The notes: a model not told the origin generated them from the letters alone. 64,000 bases of DNA from Zeaxanthinibacter enoshimensis (GCF_004362865.1 NZ_SNYI01000002.1:310001-374000), one strand, 5' to 3'. Counted from the stretch's first letter, positions 45,280 to 53,281 are shown. Numbers and translations: made by a program.

Positions 45280-46641
45280 ATGGGAAATTACAGAAAACAT
45301 AGCAGGAAGGAATTCCTGACCAGGTTGGGGACAGGTGCCCTGGCCGTAGCAGGAGCCCCGGCATTGCTGAGTTCGGCCACCCCCGGCCGGGAGATAATAA
45401 CATTACCTGAACGCAGGATCTACAGTGCTAATGACAAATTGAATTTAGCCCTCATCGGGGCAGGCGGAATGGGGTTGGAGGATATCAAGACAGCCTTGAG
45501 ACACCAGGGTGTGGTCCTGAGAGCAGTATGTGACCTGTATGATGGTCACCTGGAAAGAGCGCGCAGTATGTTCGGAAATGACCTTTTCATCACTAAAGAT
45601 TACAGGGAGGTCCTGGCCATGCCGGATATCGATGCTGTGATCGTAGCTACCCCGGACCATTGGCATAAAAAGATAAGTGTGGACGCTATGAAGGCAGGAA
45701 AGCATGTTTATTGCGAAAAGCCGATGGTACATAGTGTAGACGAAGGTCACGATGTGATCAAAGCCCAGAAAGAAACCGGGATGGTTTTCCAGGTGGGCAG
45801 CCAGGGGATGTCTTCCCTGGGGAATGAAAAGGCCAGGGAACTCATAGCAGAGGGCGCTATCGGTGACATAAACTATGCAGAGGGGTTTTGGGCGCGTCGT
45901 AGCCCTACCGGAGCGTGGCAATACCGTATCCCCGAAGATGCTTCTAAACAGACCGTAGACTGGGATACCTTTATCCAGACTACAGAAAAGCGACCTTTTG
46001 ATGCCACCCGTTTTTTCAGGTGGCGTAATTATCGTGATTACGGTACAGGAATGTCCGGGGACCTGTTTGTTCACCTGTTTTCCAGCCTGCACTTCATAAC
46101 CGGTTCTAAAGGTCCCAACCAGATCTATTCCTCCGGCGGATTGCGGTACTGGAAAGATGGGAGGGAAGTGCCCGATGTTTTACTGGGCGTCTTTGATTAC
46201 CCGGAAGTAGAAGAACACCCTGCTTTTAACCTTTCACTGCGGTGTAATTTTGTCGATGGAACTTCGGGGACTACCTATTTACGTATCGTCGGGAGTGAGG
46301 GTTCGATGAATGTGGAGTGGGAAAAAGTTACGCTTCAGCGGAACAAGTACCAGGGTGAAGAGGATCCTTTCCTGCAGGCACAGGCAGAGCGGACAGGAGG
46401 AAATACAGACCGGAAGAAAATGAGACCACAGGACGAGATCGTCTATATGGCTGAAGAAGGATATAAAGGGGCTCATTACGATCATTTTGCAAACTGGCTG
46501 ACGGCCATACGCGGGGGGCAATCAGTAGCTGAAGATGCTGTTTTCGGATATAGGGCTGCTGCTCCGGCATTATTATGCAATGACAGTTACTATCAGGACA
46601 AGGCTATGAAATGGGATCCAGTAAAAATGAAATTAATTTAA
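45280..46641 (+). CDS. Gfo/Idh/MocA family oxidoreductase with Tat-like signal
   Basis: About 453 residues. The N-terminus SRKEFLTRLGTGALAVAGAP resembles a twin-arginine signal (Arg-Lys version), so the enzyme may be exported folded. The Rossmann fold begins LALIGAGGMGLEDI; the family's EKP motif is in YCEKPMVHSVDEG. It probably oxidises a sugar or cyclitol with NAD(P). Paired with the DUF1080 lipoprotein ten bases downstream, a layout seen in 3-keto-sugar and disaccharide breakdown. Start at 45280; a TTG 75 bases upstream gives no signal. Confidence 0.85.
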   Translation: MGNYRKHSRKEFLTRLGTGALAVAGAPALLSSATPGREIITLPERRIYSANDKLNLALIGAGGMGLEDIKTALRHQGVVLRAVCDLYDGHLERARSMFGNDLFITKDYREVLAMPDIDAVIVATPDHWHKKISVDAMKAGKHVYCEKPMVHSVDEGHDVIKAQKETGMVFQVGSQGMSSLGNEKARELIAEGAIGDINYAEGFWARRSPTGAWQYRIPEDASKQTVDWDTFIQTTEKRPFDATRFFRWRNYRDYGTGMSGDLFVHLFSSLHFITGSKGPNQIYSSGGLRYWKDGREVPDVLLGVFDYPEVEEHPAFNLSLRCNFVDGTSGTTYLRIVGSEGSMNVEWEKVTLQRNKYQGEEDPFLQAQAERTGGNTDRKKMRPQDEIVYMAEEGYKGAHYDHFANWLTAIRGGQSVAEDAVFGYRAAAPALLCNDSYYQDKAMKWDPVKMKLI

Positions 46642-46651
46642 ATCCAAACCG

Positions 46652-47374
46652 ATGAAAAAAATATACTTACCACTCTTATTATGTTTAGGCTTGATCGCCT
46701 GCAAAGGAGAAAACAAAGATGAGAAGACAGCTGATTCTGCTGTACAGGAAGAAGCAGTAAATACAGGGAACGACTGGATAAGTCTTATGGAACCGGATGA
46801 CTGGCGAGGGTATAACCAGGATAGTCTGCCCTCTAACTGGTCTATAGAAGAAGGCCTGATCACCTGCTACGGAAAAGCAGGGGATATGGGAGGTGATATC
46901 ATCAGTACCGAAACCTTTGATAATTTTGAACTGGAGTTTGAATGGAAGATCACCGAAGGGGGAAACAGCGGGGTATTTTACCATGTAGTGGAAGATACCA
47001 TTTATCATTCCCCTTACCAGACAGCACCCGAATACCAGGTGCTTGATGATGATGGCTATAAGGGTCCTTTGGAAGACTGGCAGAAAGCGGGGGCTAATTA
47101 TGCCATGCATGTTGCCAATGATAAAAAGGAATTAAAACCGGCAGGAAACTGGAACAGTGGCCGGATCGTCTTCAACCAGGGAAAAGTGGAGCACTGGTTA
47201 AACGGTGAGAAGATCGTGGAATTCGATAAGAACTCGGAAGACTGGAAAACCAAGCGAAACAGCGGGAAATGGAATGATTACCCGGATTATGGGAAAACCA
47301 ATGACGGCTACCTCGCACTACAGGATCACGGTGCCGGGGTTTGGTACAGGAATGTGAGGGTAAGGAGACTCTGA
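46652..47374 (+). CDS. DUF1080 lipoprotein (3-keto-disaccharide hydrolase-like)
   Basis: A 240-residue lipoprotein (lipobox CLGLIACKGE). Residues about 45-240 form a concanavalin-like DUF1080 domain: ISLMEPDDWRGY, GGDIISTETFDNFELEFEWK, EGGNSGVFYHVVED and GYLALQDHGAGVWYRNVRVR. Related proteins hydrolyse 3-keto-glucosides. Likely acts in the periplasm with the oxidoreductase upstream. Its stop TGA abuts the stop of the converging DadA-like gene (TGA-TCA). Confidence 0.85.
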   Translation: MKKIYLPLLLCLGLIACKGENKDEKTADSAVQEEAVNTGNDWISLMEPDDWRGYNQDSLPSNWSIEEGLITCYGKAGDMGGDIISTETFDNFELEFEWKITEGGNSGVFYHVVEDTIYHSPYQTAPEYQVLDDDGYKGPLEDWQKAGANYAMHVANDKKELKPAGNWNSGRIVFNQGKVEHWLNGEKIVEFDKNSEDWKTKRNSGKWNDYPDYGKTNDGYLALQDHGAGVWYRNVRVRRL

Positions 47375-48625
47375 TCAGAACCTGCGTTCTGGCATAAAAC
47401 CATCCAGGTTCATGGATGGTTTTTTTTGTGCTATGATCTCGCTGACAAGTTTCCCGGTGGCAGGACCAAGGCTCCATCCCATCATGGCATGTCCCGTGGC
47501 CAGGGTGACATTATTATATTTTGAGGTCCGCCCTATATAGGGTAGTCCATCCGGCGTAACAGGCCGCAGTCCGCATTGAGCATTAACCAGTTCCTCTTCG
47601 GTTATTTCAAGATTTTTGTAATAGGACTCACCTGCCTTCGCAATTGCCCTGATACGTTTTTTGCGGAGCACATGGTTCAAGCCCGAGAATTCCATCGTCC
47701 CGGCAAACCTCGTAAATCCTTTCATAGGGGTGACGGCCACCTTGGCCTCCATTAATACAGCCGGCAGCAGGATCCCGGTGTCCCGTTCAACATTTATCCG
47801 GTAACCCTTTCCTGCCTGCATGTGCATGGAAAGTCCCAGTTTTTTAAAAAGTCCTTCGCTCCAGGCACCTGTCGCAATCACAAATTCATCTGCAGGGTAG
47901 GTGTCGATATCCGTTTCAACAGCCAGGATATTATCTTTCCGGACCTTGAAACGCTGTGCTTCCTCCAGGGTTTTGATCTGTACGCCTTTCTCTCGCAGGT
48001 AGGCTTTCATTTTTTTCATGAATTCGTTCGGGGTGGTGTGGGCATCGCACAGGTAATGAACGGCACCGAGGACTTCATCATTTATATTAGGCTGTACCTC
48101 CAGCAGTTGTTCCCTGTTGAGCTCTACAGTCTCTAAACCTTCTTCAACAGCTCTTTTGCCCACTTCTTTTTCACGCAGCTCTTCTTTCCGGGTTTTATAG
48201 AGCATCAGCAGCCCTTTTTTCTCCAGTTGAAAATCCCCCAGGTCACCGGAAGCATGCAGTTCTGTATAGAGATCCTTGCTCAGGAGGTTGATATCGCGGA
48301 TCAATGGGATGGATTTCTCAACATGTCCCGGGGTGGCAGATCTATTAAATTGCCATATCCATCGGAAAAAGTCCATGTCCCACCTGGGTTTCATGTAGAA
48401 TGGACTACTGCCATTGAGCATGTATTTCAGTCCCTTTGCCATCATGCCGGGAGAGGACAGAGGTATGATATGGCTTGGAGTGAGGTATCCCGCGTTCACG
48501 TATGAAGCACCTCCACTCATATCTGAGCGATCCAGGACGGTCACTTTATGGCCATCCTTCTGGGCGTAATACGCACAGCTTAAACCCACAATACCCCCGC
48601 CTATGATCAAAACATGTTTTCCCAT
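47375..48625 (-). CDS. dadA: D-amino-acid dehydrogenase-like FAD oxidoreductase
   Basis: A 416-residue DAO-family flavoprotein. The N-terminal FAD fold is VLIIGGGIVGLSCAYYAQKD; further DadA-like segments are AGYLTPSHIIPLSSPGM, GAWSEGLFKKLG and RPVTPDGLPYIGRTSKYNNV, GHAMMGWSLGPATGKLVSE. It would oxidise D-amino acids or a related amine to keto acids, passing electrons to the chain. Substrate specificity is not certain. Its last 17 codons overlap a forward terminator of the DUF1080 gene. Confidence 0.85.
   Translation of the reverse strand: MGKHVLIIGGGIVGLSCAYYAQKDGHKVTVLDRSDMSGGASYVNAGYLTPSHIIPLSSPGMMAKGLKYMLNGSSPFYMKPRWDMDFFRWIWQFNRSATPGHVEKSIPLIRDINLLSKDLYTELHASGDLGDFQLEKKGLLMLYKTRKEELREKEVGKRAVEEGLETVELNREQLLEVQPNINDEVLGAVHYLCDAHTTPNEFMKKMKAYLREKGVQIKTLEEAQRFKVRKDNILAVETDIDTYPADEFVIATGAWSEGLFKKLGLSMHMQAGKGYRINVERDTGILLPAVLMEAKVAVTPMKGFTRFAGTMEFSGLNHVLRKKRIRAIAKAGESYYKNLEITEEELVNAQCGLRPVTPDGLPYIGRTSKYNNVTLATGHAMMGWSLGPATGKLVSEIIAQKKPSMNLDGFMPERRF
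47398..47427 (+). terminator. Terminator of the Gfo/Idh-DUF1080 operon, inside the converging dadA gene
   Basis: Stem AACCATCC / GGATGGTT, eight-base loop, then TTTTTT. It lies within the coding end of the minus-strand gene, where it reads as Pro-Ser-Met-Asn-Leu-Asp-Gly-Phe. Confidence 0.7.
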
Positions 48626-48880
48626 TTAACCCTCTAAATTTTGGTTGTTATCAATCATGACTAAAGTAAACATTCCGCAGATATCATGTGATGAAAATGA
48701 AAAGGGGATCCACATTTTTTTCATGCTCGCTGCTCCGGGTTTAAATAGTGGTTTACCGGGATACCGTCATGCCGTCACTGAGTCATAGAGTGCAAAGGCT
48801 ATAATGGTTAACAGTTACATAGGTACATAGGTATAACGTGACAAAGGTGACAAGGGTGACAGAGGGGACTGATATATTCT

Positions 48881-48923
48881 GCAAACCTCGAACCTCGAAC
48901 TGCGAACTGCGAACCTCGACCCT
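48881..48923. repeat. Heptamer repeat tract 1
   Basis: About five copies of a 7-base unit of the form AACCTCG or AACTGCG. Two sub-versions alternate in pairs, as in tract 2 (49104-49138). Confidence 0.75.
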
Positions 48924-48948
48924 ATTTGAGGGTGAAACGGTGATACGG

Positions 48949-48977
48949 CCCGCCCGACTGAACGTCGTTCGGGCGGG
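48949..48977. repeat. GC-rich hairpin, copy 1
   Basis: Perfect stem CCCGCCCGA / TCGGGCGGG (9 bp), 11-base spacer CTGAACGTCGT, in which GAACG-T-CGTTC is a second nested inverted repeat. The same element recurs at 49164-49192. Confidence 0.85.
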
Positions 48978-49103
48978 TGAAGCAGTGATACGGTTAAAGC
49001 GCCATACCGGCACTCAGAGATACCGAGGGTTATACAGTGATGCGGTGACACGGGCACGTAGGTGCAAGGTGACAAGGGTGACAGAGGGGACTGATATATT
49101 CTG

Positions 49104-49138
49104 CAAACCTCGAACTGCGAACTGCGAACCTCGAACCT
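49104..49138. repeat. Heptamer repeat tract 2
   Basis: Five copies of AACCTCG/AACTGCG, ending AACCTAT in both tract 1-type and tract 2, followed by TTGAGGGTGA. Confidence 0.75.
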
Positions 49139-49163
49139 ATTTGAGGGTGATACGGTGATACGG

Positions 49164-49192
49164 CCCGCCCGACTGAACGTCGTTCGGGCGGG
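49164..49192. repeat. GC-rich hairpin, copy 2
   Basis: Identical 29 bases to copy 1 at 48949-48977, with matching flanks GTGATACGG before and GTGA after. Confidence 0.85.
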
Positions 49193-49286
49193 TGATGCGG
49201 TGATGCTGGGGGGGCAGCAGTGAGGCGGTGACACGGGTACTTAGGTGCAAGGTGACAAGGGTGACAGAAGGGACTGATATATTCTG

Positions 49287-49385
49287 TAAACAGCAAACAG
49301 TAAACCGCGAACAGCAAACAGCAAAGCCCAAACCGCAAACTGCAAACCTCAAACCTCAAACTTCAAACTTCAAACCTCGAACTAT
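49287..49385. repeat. Heptamer repeat tract 3 (long, diverged)
   Basis: About thirteen consecutive heptamers that fit AAC-N2-C-A/G (AACAGCA, AACAGTA, AACCTCA, AACTTCA), i.e. the same unit as tracts 1 and 2 but expanded and shifted from G to A at the last position. Confidence 0.75.
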
Positions 49386-49496
49386 CCATGCATTGGCCGA
49401 AAATTTAAGATCTAATATCAGAAGTGAGGCTGTTACTTCAATGAAGTGGGTATAGGCTTATTCGTAAACCCAGGGAGCATTTTGAGGTCCAGAATT

Positions 49497-49527
49497 AAAA
49501 AAGCCCCTTACAAATGTAAGAGGCTTT
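49497..49527 (-). terminator. Terminator of tRNA-Leu
   Basis: Stem AAGCC(T/C)CTTACA / TGTAAG(A/G)GGCTT just 3' of the tRNA on the minus strand, followed by T-tract (TTTTTA). Confidence 0.8.
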
Positions 49528-49528
49528 G

Positions 49529-49612
49529 TGCCCACGACTGGAGTCGAACCAGCACGTCCTTACGAACACTACCCCCTCAAGGTAGCGTGTCTACCAATTC
49601 CACCACGTGGGC
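49529..49612 (-). tRNA. tRNA-Leu, anticodon GAG
   Basis: 84 nt on the minus strand. Acceptor stem GCCCACG / CGTGGGC with discriminator A; D arm starting TGGTGGAATTGGTAGACACG; anticodon stem CTACC / GGTAG around loop TTGAGGG (anticodon GAG, reads CUU and CUC); a long variable arm; T arm GGTTCGACTCC. The 3' CCA is not encoded. A terminator follows. Confidence 0.93.
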
Positions 49613-49754
49613 CCGATTAACCGGTTTTGATAGTGATTAGCTCACGGATGAGCTTCACAGGGCTGCAAAGATAGAAAGCTAATTTTATACCCACAACATA
49701 AATTGGCACGGATTCCACCCTCAATTATCGAAACTGATAACAGCCCGTTTTTGT

Positions 49755-49798
49755 ATGAGCCATGTCATTCCGGAGCATGAGTAAGATATTTAGATTTG
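49755..49798 (+). promoter_or_regulatory. Crp/Fnr-like operator and promoter of the TSUP gene (site 1)
   Basis: ATGAG-CCAT-GTCAT at 49755-49768 (centre 49761.5), then perfect TAGATTTG starting at 49791, 29.5 bases from the centre. The ATG is at 49816. One half-site carries G instead of C. Confidence 0.65.
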
Positions 49799-49815
49799 AC
49801 CTCACTACAAGCTGA

Positions 49816-50553
49816 ATGGATCTACAGGATTTGCCCATTTTTGTTATTCTGGCCGTAATAGCTGAAGTCATCGGAACACTCGGTGGTTTCGGATCTTCCG
49901 TTTTTTTTGTTCCGATGGCCAGTTACTTTATGGCCTTTAAAACCGTATTGGGATTAACCGCCTTGTTCCACCTGAGTAGTAACCTTTCAAAAATTGTCTT
50001 TTTCAGGAAAGGGTTCGATAAGAATCTTGTCCTGTACCTTGGAATTCCAGCTGTACTCTTCGTCATTGCCGGAAGCTTGCTGAGCAGATACGTTAAGGGA
50101 GAAATACTGAATTTCGTCCTGGGCATCTTCCTGGTTCTATTCAGTTTACTTTTCCTGATCAAAAAGGACCTGCAGATCCGTCCTTCCAAAAAAAATGCAT
50201 TTGCAGGCGGAGTTTTTTCCGGTTTTATTGCTGGTCTATTAGGAACGGGGGGAGCTATCAGGGGGGCAACCCTTTCGGCCTATAACTTAAAGAAGGATAA
50301 ATTCATTGCAACCTCGGCCGTAATAGACATGGGGGTAGATCTCAGCAGAAGTATCGTATATACTTCCAGTGGTTATATTGGCTGGAGTGAACTGTATCTG
50401 GTACCTATCCTTTTCCTCGTGGGGATTGTAGGGACTTACCTTGGCAAGTGCCTTTTATCAAAGATCAGTCAGGAACTGTTTAAGAAAATAGTTTTATTGC
50501 TGTTGTTCGGGATTGGGATCACTACCGTGGTCCTTGCCTCAACACGGTACTGA
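49816..50553 (+). CDS. TSUP family transporter (sulfite exporter TauE/SafE-like)
   Basis: A 245-residue membrane protein with eight hydrophobic segments. The pattern of two homologous halves is visible: AEVIGTLGGFGSSVFFVPMA near the start and FSGFIAGLLGTGGAIRGATL in the middle, both typical of the TauE/TSUP family. It may export sulfite, sulfoacetate or another organic anion. It has the island's operator and promoter and lies at its left edge. Convergent with the helical protein A gene. Confidence 0.88.
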   Translation: MDLQDLPIFVILAVIAEVIGTLGGFGSSVFFVPMASYFMAFKTVLGLTALFHLSSNLSKIVFFRKGFDKNLVLYLGIPAVLFVIAGSLLSRYVKGEILNFVLGIFLVLFSLLFLIKKDLQIRPSKKNAFAGGVFSGFIAGLLGTGGAIRGATLSAYNLKKDKFIATSAVIDMGVDLSRSIVYTSSGYIGWSELYLVPILFLVGIVGTYLGKCLLSKISQELFKKIVLLLLFGIGITTVVLASTRY

Positions 50554-50559
50554 ACTGGG

Positions 50560-51012
50560 TCAGGACCTGAAGATCCGGGCAGCTTCTTTTTCGTTATCAA
50601 GTATAACCTCGGTGTTCGAGAAAAGATCTTTACGGCACTCGCGGTACGACTTCACGAAGGCAGCAATTTCCTGCTCCAGCGTATGGTGGGTAGCAGCTAC
50701 CCTGCTCGGCGCCGTGATCTCATCCTTTTCTACGAATTGTCCAATTTCCATAATATGTGCACCAACCTTGTGTATCAGTTCTTCGCAAACCGACCGGATA
50801 CGGTAGAGCTTGCTTTCCATGGATTCAAGTAAATGCTGGTTGTCCTCTTTGACGATCCAGATACTGTAACTGTTGATTATATGGTGTAGGTGTCGTAGTT
50901 CTTCCCGGTAAAAATCCAGGTCTGATTTCCAATGATTAGCGAGGATATAAGATTTTTTCCAGTTGGGCCTGTGTGAAGAATCCGGGAGATTATTGGTGTC
51001 TGCTGTTACCAT
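50560..51012 (-). CDS. Small helical stress-island protein A (unnamed family, three paralogues)
   Basis: A 150-residue soluble all-helical protein. It shares two motifs with the proteins at 61144 and 61624: around W28, WKSDLDFYREELRHLHHIIN; near residue 110, HHTLEQEIAAFVKSYRECRK. I do not recognise the family. Helix lengths suggest an antiparallel bundle, and several histidines (HLHH, HH) could bind metal, though not at conserved positions. It is divergent from usp1 around a shared operator (site 2). The ATG at 51012 sits 47 bases after its -7 element. Confidence 0.75.
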   Translation of the reverse strand: MVTADTNNLPDSSHRPNWKKSYILANHWKSDLDFYREELRHLHHIINSYSIWIVKEDNQHLLESMESKLYRIRSVCEELIHKVGAHIMEIGQFVEKDEITAPSRVAATHHTLEQEIAAFVKSYRECRKDLFSNTEVILDNEKEAARIFRS

Positions 51013-51058
51013 GGCTATGAATATTACGTGGTTGTAGGTATAAAATCTTATGCTGAGG

Positions 51059-51132
51059 TAAAAGTATAACCTGGGCTGCTGTACAGGAATGACCTTCGTC
51101 ATTTGGGGTGGCAGGTCAATGTTCTAGATTAG
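51059..51132. promoter_or_regulatory. Crp/Fnr-like operator with divergent promoters (site 2)
   Basis: Perfect palindrome ATGAC-CTTC-GTCAT at 51089-51102 (centre 51095.5). On the plus strand TAGATTAG starts at 51125; on the minus strand TACTTTTA starts at 51066. Both are 29.5 bases from the centre, so one site can activate usp1 and helical protein A. Confidence 0.7.
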
Positions 51133-51148
51133 GTTAAATTTTCATACC

Positions 51149-51982
51149 ATGAAGAATATTCTCTACACCACGGATTGCTCAAAACATGCTGAACCCGCAC
51201 TGCGATATGTTTACAAATTATGTGAAATATTAGGGGCATCTCTTACCGTTCTCAATGTTTACCATTATGACCAGTTGCAGGCGAAAGCCAGGCTGAGTGA
51301 CGAGCCATTAGTGCTCTCACCGTACCACGAGCAAATGGAAATCCTTAAAAATTACTGCAGCCGCTATCTGAGTATTGCCTCCCCTGTAATCCAGTTAAAC
51401 CTGGATGTAGTGAATAATCCTTCGGTCTCCCAGGGTATCCTGGAACGGGTGGGAGAATTAAAGCCTGATCTGCTGGTGGTGGGGATGAAAGATGAACACT
51501 CAGAAAGAGGACTGTTTGCAGAAAACATAGCCCACGTGCTATTAGAAAAATCGGAATGCCCGGTGCTGCTGATTCCCAATTCCAAGCGGCATAAAAAGAT
51601 CAAAAAAATAATTTACGCCACAGATTTCGAGATGAAGGATATCGAGGCTTTACGATATGTCTTACCCCTGGCAAAAGCTTACAGGGCTTCCCTGGTCATT
51701 ATCCACGTCCCCGTGGAGGGAGAGTATACCAGCGCAGAACAAATGCAGTGGTTCCAGGAATTGCTGGATCATGAAATAGCATATGAAGACCTTTCCTTTA
51801 TGATGCTTTATCCCGGGAAGATCATAAATAACCTGAGAGAATACGTGGAAACTAATGCTGTAGATCTCGTGGTGATGCTCGAGCGAAAAGGGAAAGGCGT
51901 TATTAAAAGCCTGTTTCATAAGGACAGGGTAAAGACTATGGGAAAGAATACCAACACCCCGGTGTTAGGATATATTTCCTGA
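51149..51982 (+). CDS. Universal stress protein, tandem domain (usp1)
   Basis: A 277-residue protein of two USP domains (about 1-150 and 150-277). Domain 1 starts KNILYTTDCSKHAEPALRYV; its ATP loop is GMKDEHSERGLFAENIAHVL, in which the usual second glycine is Asp, so nucleotide binding is doubtful. Domain 2 (KKIIYATDFEMKDIEALRY) lacks the loop. First of the plus-strand usp1-usp2 operon, activated probably through site 2. Confidence 0.9.
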   Translation: MKNILYTTDCSKHAEPALRYVYKLCEILGASLTVLNVYHYDQLQAKARLSDEPLVLSPYHEQMEILKNYCSRYLSIASPVIQLNLDVVNNPSVSQGILERVGELKPDLLVVGMKDEHSERGLFAENIAHVLLEKSECPVLLIPNSKRHKKIKKIIYATDFEMKDIEALRYVLPLAKAYRASLVIIHVPVEGEYTSAEQMQWFQELLDHEIAYEDLSFMMLYPGKIINNLREYVETNAVDLVVMLERKGKGVIKSLFHKDRVKTMGKNTNTPVLGYIS

Positions 51983-52019
51983 CTTGAATTCCTAACTACT
52001 TCAAAAAAAACATAGCAAC

Positions 52020-52874
52020 ATGGAGACCAACGGAACTATAAAGAATATCCTGGTACCGGTAGATTTTTCACCGCATTCTGAATACGCCTTAGAAGTGGCT
52101 GCTAACATGGCCAGGGAAAACAACAGTGACATTTTTCTTTTCCATATGTTGGGTCTTGCCCAGTCCGTGCTCTTGCAGGACTATTCACAAAAAGAAGCCG
52201 AGGCAGAATACTATATGAAGATGGCCCGGGATAAATTTAAACATATACTTGAAAGTCCTCGTTTAAAAGGGATAGAAGTTAAAGTCATCTTACAGAACTA
52301 TAAGCGTTTTGAAGAATTGAATAATGTAGTGCGGGAAAACGCTATAGACCTAGTGGTTATGGGATCTCACGGTACCTCCGGCGTCGGCGAGATATTTGTA
52401 GGATCTAATACCGAAAAGGTGGTGCGCACCATAACCGTACCCGTACTAGTCATAAAAGAGAGGGTGAGGGACTTTAACCCCAGGACTGTAGTGATGGCAA
52501 TTGATTACAGGAAAGAACAGTTAGATGTCTATGCCAGAGCGATAAAATGGTTCTCAGCCCGGGGTTGCCGAATCTGTTTGCTCCATGTTAATCTTCCCAA
52601 TATGAGTTATTCCAGTACTGCCCGGTCCCGGCAGCGTGCAGACGATTTCTTGTCCCTAGCTCATCCCGGTGGCATTCCGGAACATATCGATCAGGTATTT
52701 ATCTCGGATTACTCCCTGGAGCAGGGATTGTACTACCAGGCCCAGCGGGAAAAAGCGGATATCATCGCCGTACTTACCCATGGCAGAAAAGGATTGGCAC
52801 ATTTCTTTATGGGGAGTATAGGTGAAGATCTGGTTAATCATGCACCCATCCCGGTAATGACTTTTAGAATGTAA
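52020..52874 (+). CDS. Universal stress protein, tandem domain (usp2)
   Basis: A 284-residue protein, two USP domains. Domain 1 begins KNILVPVDFSPHSEYALEVA and has the complete ATP motif G-x2-G-x9-G-S (MGSHGTSGVGEIFVGSN). Domain 2 (RTVVMAIDYRKEQLDVYARA) ends with THGRKGLAHFFMGSIGEDLV, which keeps a G-x9-G-S-like remnant. The gene is 37 bases after usp1 and shares its promoter. Confidence 0.92.
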   Translation: METNGTIKNILVPVDFSPHSEYALEVAANMARENNSDIFLFHMLGLAQSVLLQDYSQKEAEAEYYMKMARDKFKHILESPRLKGIEVKVILQNYKRFEELNNVVRENAIDLVVMGSHGTSGVGEIFVGSNTEKVVRTITVPVLVIKERVRDFNPRTVVMAIDYRKEQLDVYARAIKWFSARGCRICLLHVNLPNMSYSSTARSRQRADDFLSLAHPGGIPEHIDQVFISDYSLEQGLYYQAQREKADIIAVLTHGRKGLAHFFMGSIGEDLVNHAPIPVMTFRM

Positions 52875-52879
52875 AAGGG

Positions 52880-53281
52880 TTAGGCCAGTAACTGGTCTAT
52901 TTTTGCCAGGAGGATAAGTTCAGATTTATTCTTCCCTGCGAAAGAACCCGCAATATCCCGGGCGGTTTTCCGGGTTAATTCCTTGATCCGGGGACTGAAT
53001 AATTCTTTATTTTCCCTGTAGAAGTCGGAAAATTCCTTGAAATGGTCCTGTGGTTCCATTTCTTCTGCCATCAACCAGTCGAATACAATTTCTATCTGGT
53101 ACGCCGCATCGGAACCGGTTTCATCCACCCCTTCATCTATATCTAACCAGTAGCGCCGGACATCTTTCAGTAAAGCATCGATTTCTTTCGGATGGATCTT
53201 TTTATCAGCATTAGCAACGGCATAGAAAAGCCTGCCGAGGTGTTGATAGAGTTCAGAGATAATTTTTTCTTGTTGTTCCAT
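52880..53281 (-). CDS. TerB-like helical protein
   Basis: A 133-residue helical protein. YAVANADKKIHPKEIDALLK resembles the acidic metal-binding loop of TerB/tellurite-resistance-like proteins, though the family signature is not complete. It ends LAKIDQLLA. It is the second gene of a minus-strand pair with the small protein at 53568, 29 bases apart, and would be controlled by site 3. Confidence 0.6.
   Translation of the reverse strand: MEQQEKIISELYQHLGRLFYAVANADKKIHPKEIDALLKDVRRYWLDIDEGVDETGSDAAYQIEIVFDWLMAEEMEPQDHFKEFSDFYRENKELFSPRIKELTRKTARDIAGSFAGKNKSELILLAKIDQLLA

Larger units (their letters stand above)
48828..49390. repeat. Complex non-coding repeat array (three large units)
   Basis: Three imperfect direct copies of one composite unit, keyed on GACAGAGGGGACTGATAT at 48858, 49080 and (one mismatch) 49263, so spacings of 222 and 183 bases. 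Each unit has: GGTGACAAGGGTGACAG-type nine-base periodic sequence, the keyed block ending in ATATTCTG, a heptamer array, and in the first two units TATTTGAGGGTGA leading to a GC-rich hairpin. The open frames seen in it are out-of-frame shadows. It fills the 900-base gap between dadA and tRNA-Leu. Confidence 0.8.

Noticed and set aside
48783-49359. Several open frames on both strands (76-139 codons) across the repeat array
   Set aside because: They translate the heptamer and nine-base repeats in different frames and show repeated low-complexity residues; no start signal or codon bias.
48626-49528. CRISPR array in the repeat region
   Set aside because: Spacers are not unique sequences of constant length; repeats are heptamers and composite blocks, and no cas genes lie in the window.
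49529-49612. Integration site of a mobile element at the tRNA gene
   Set aside because: No integrase and no duplicated tRNA 3' end found within the window.
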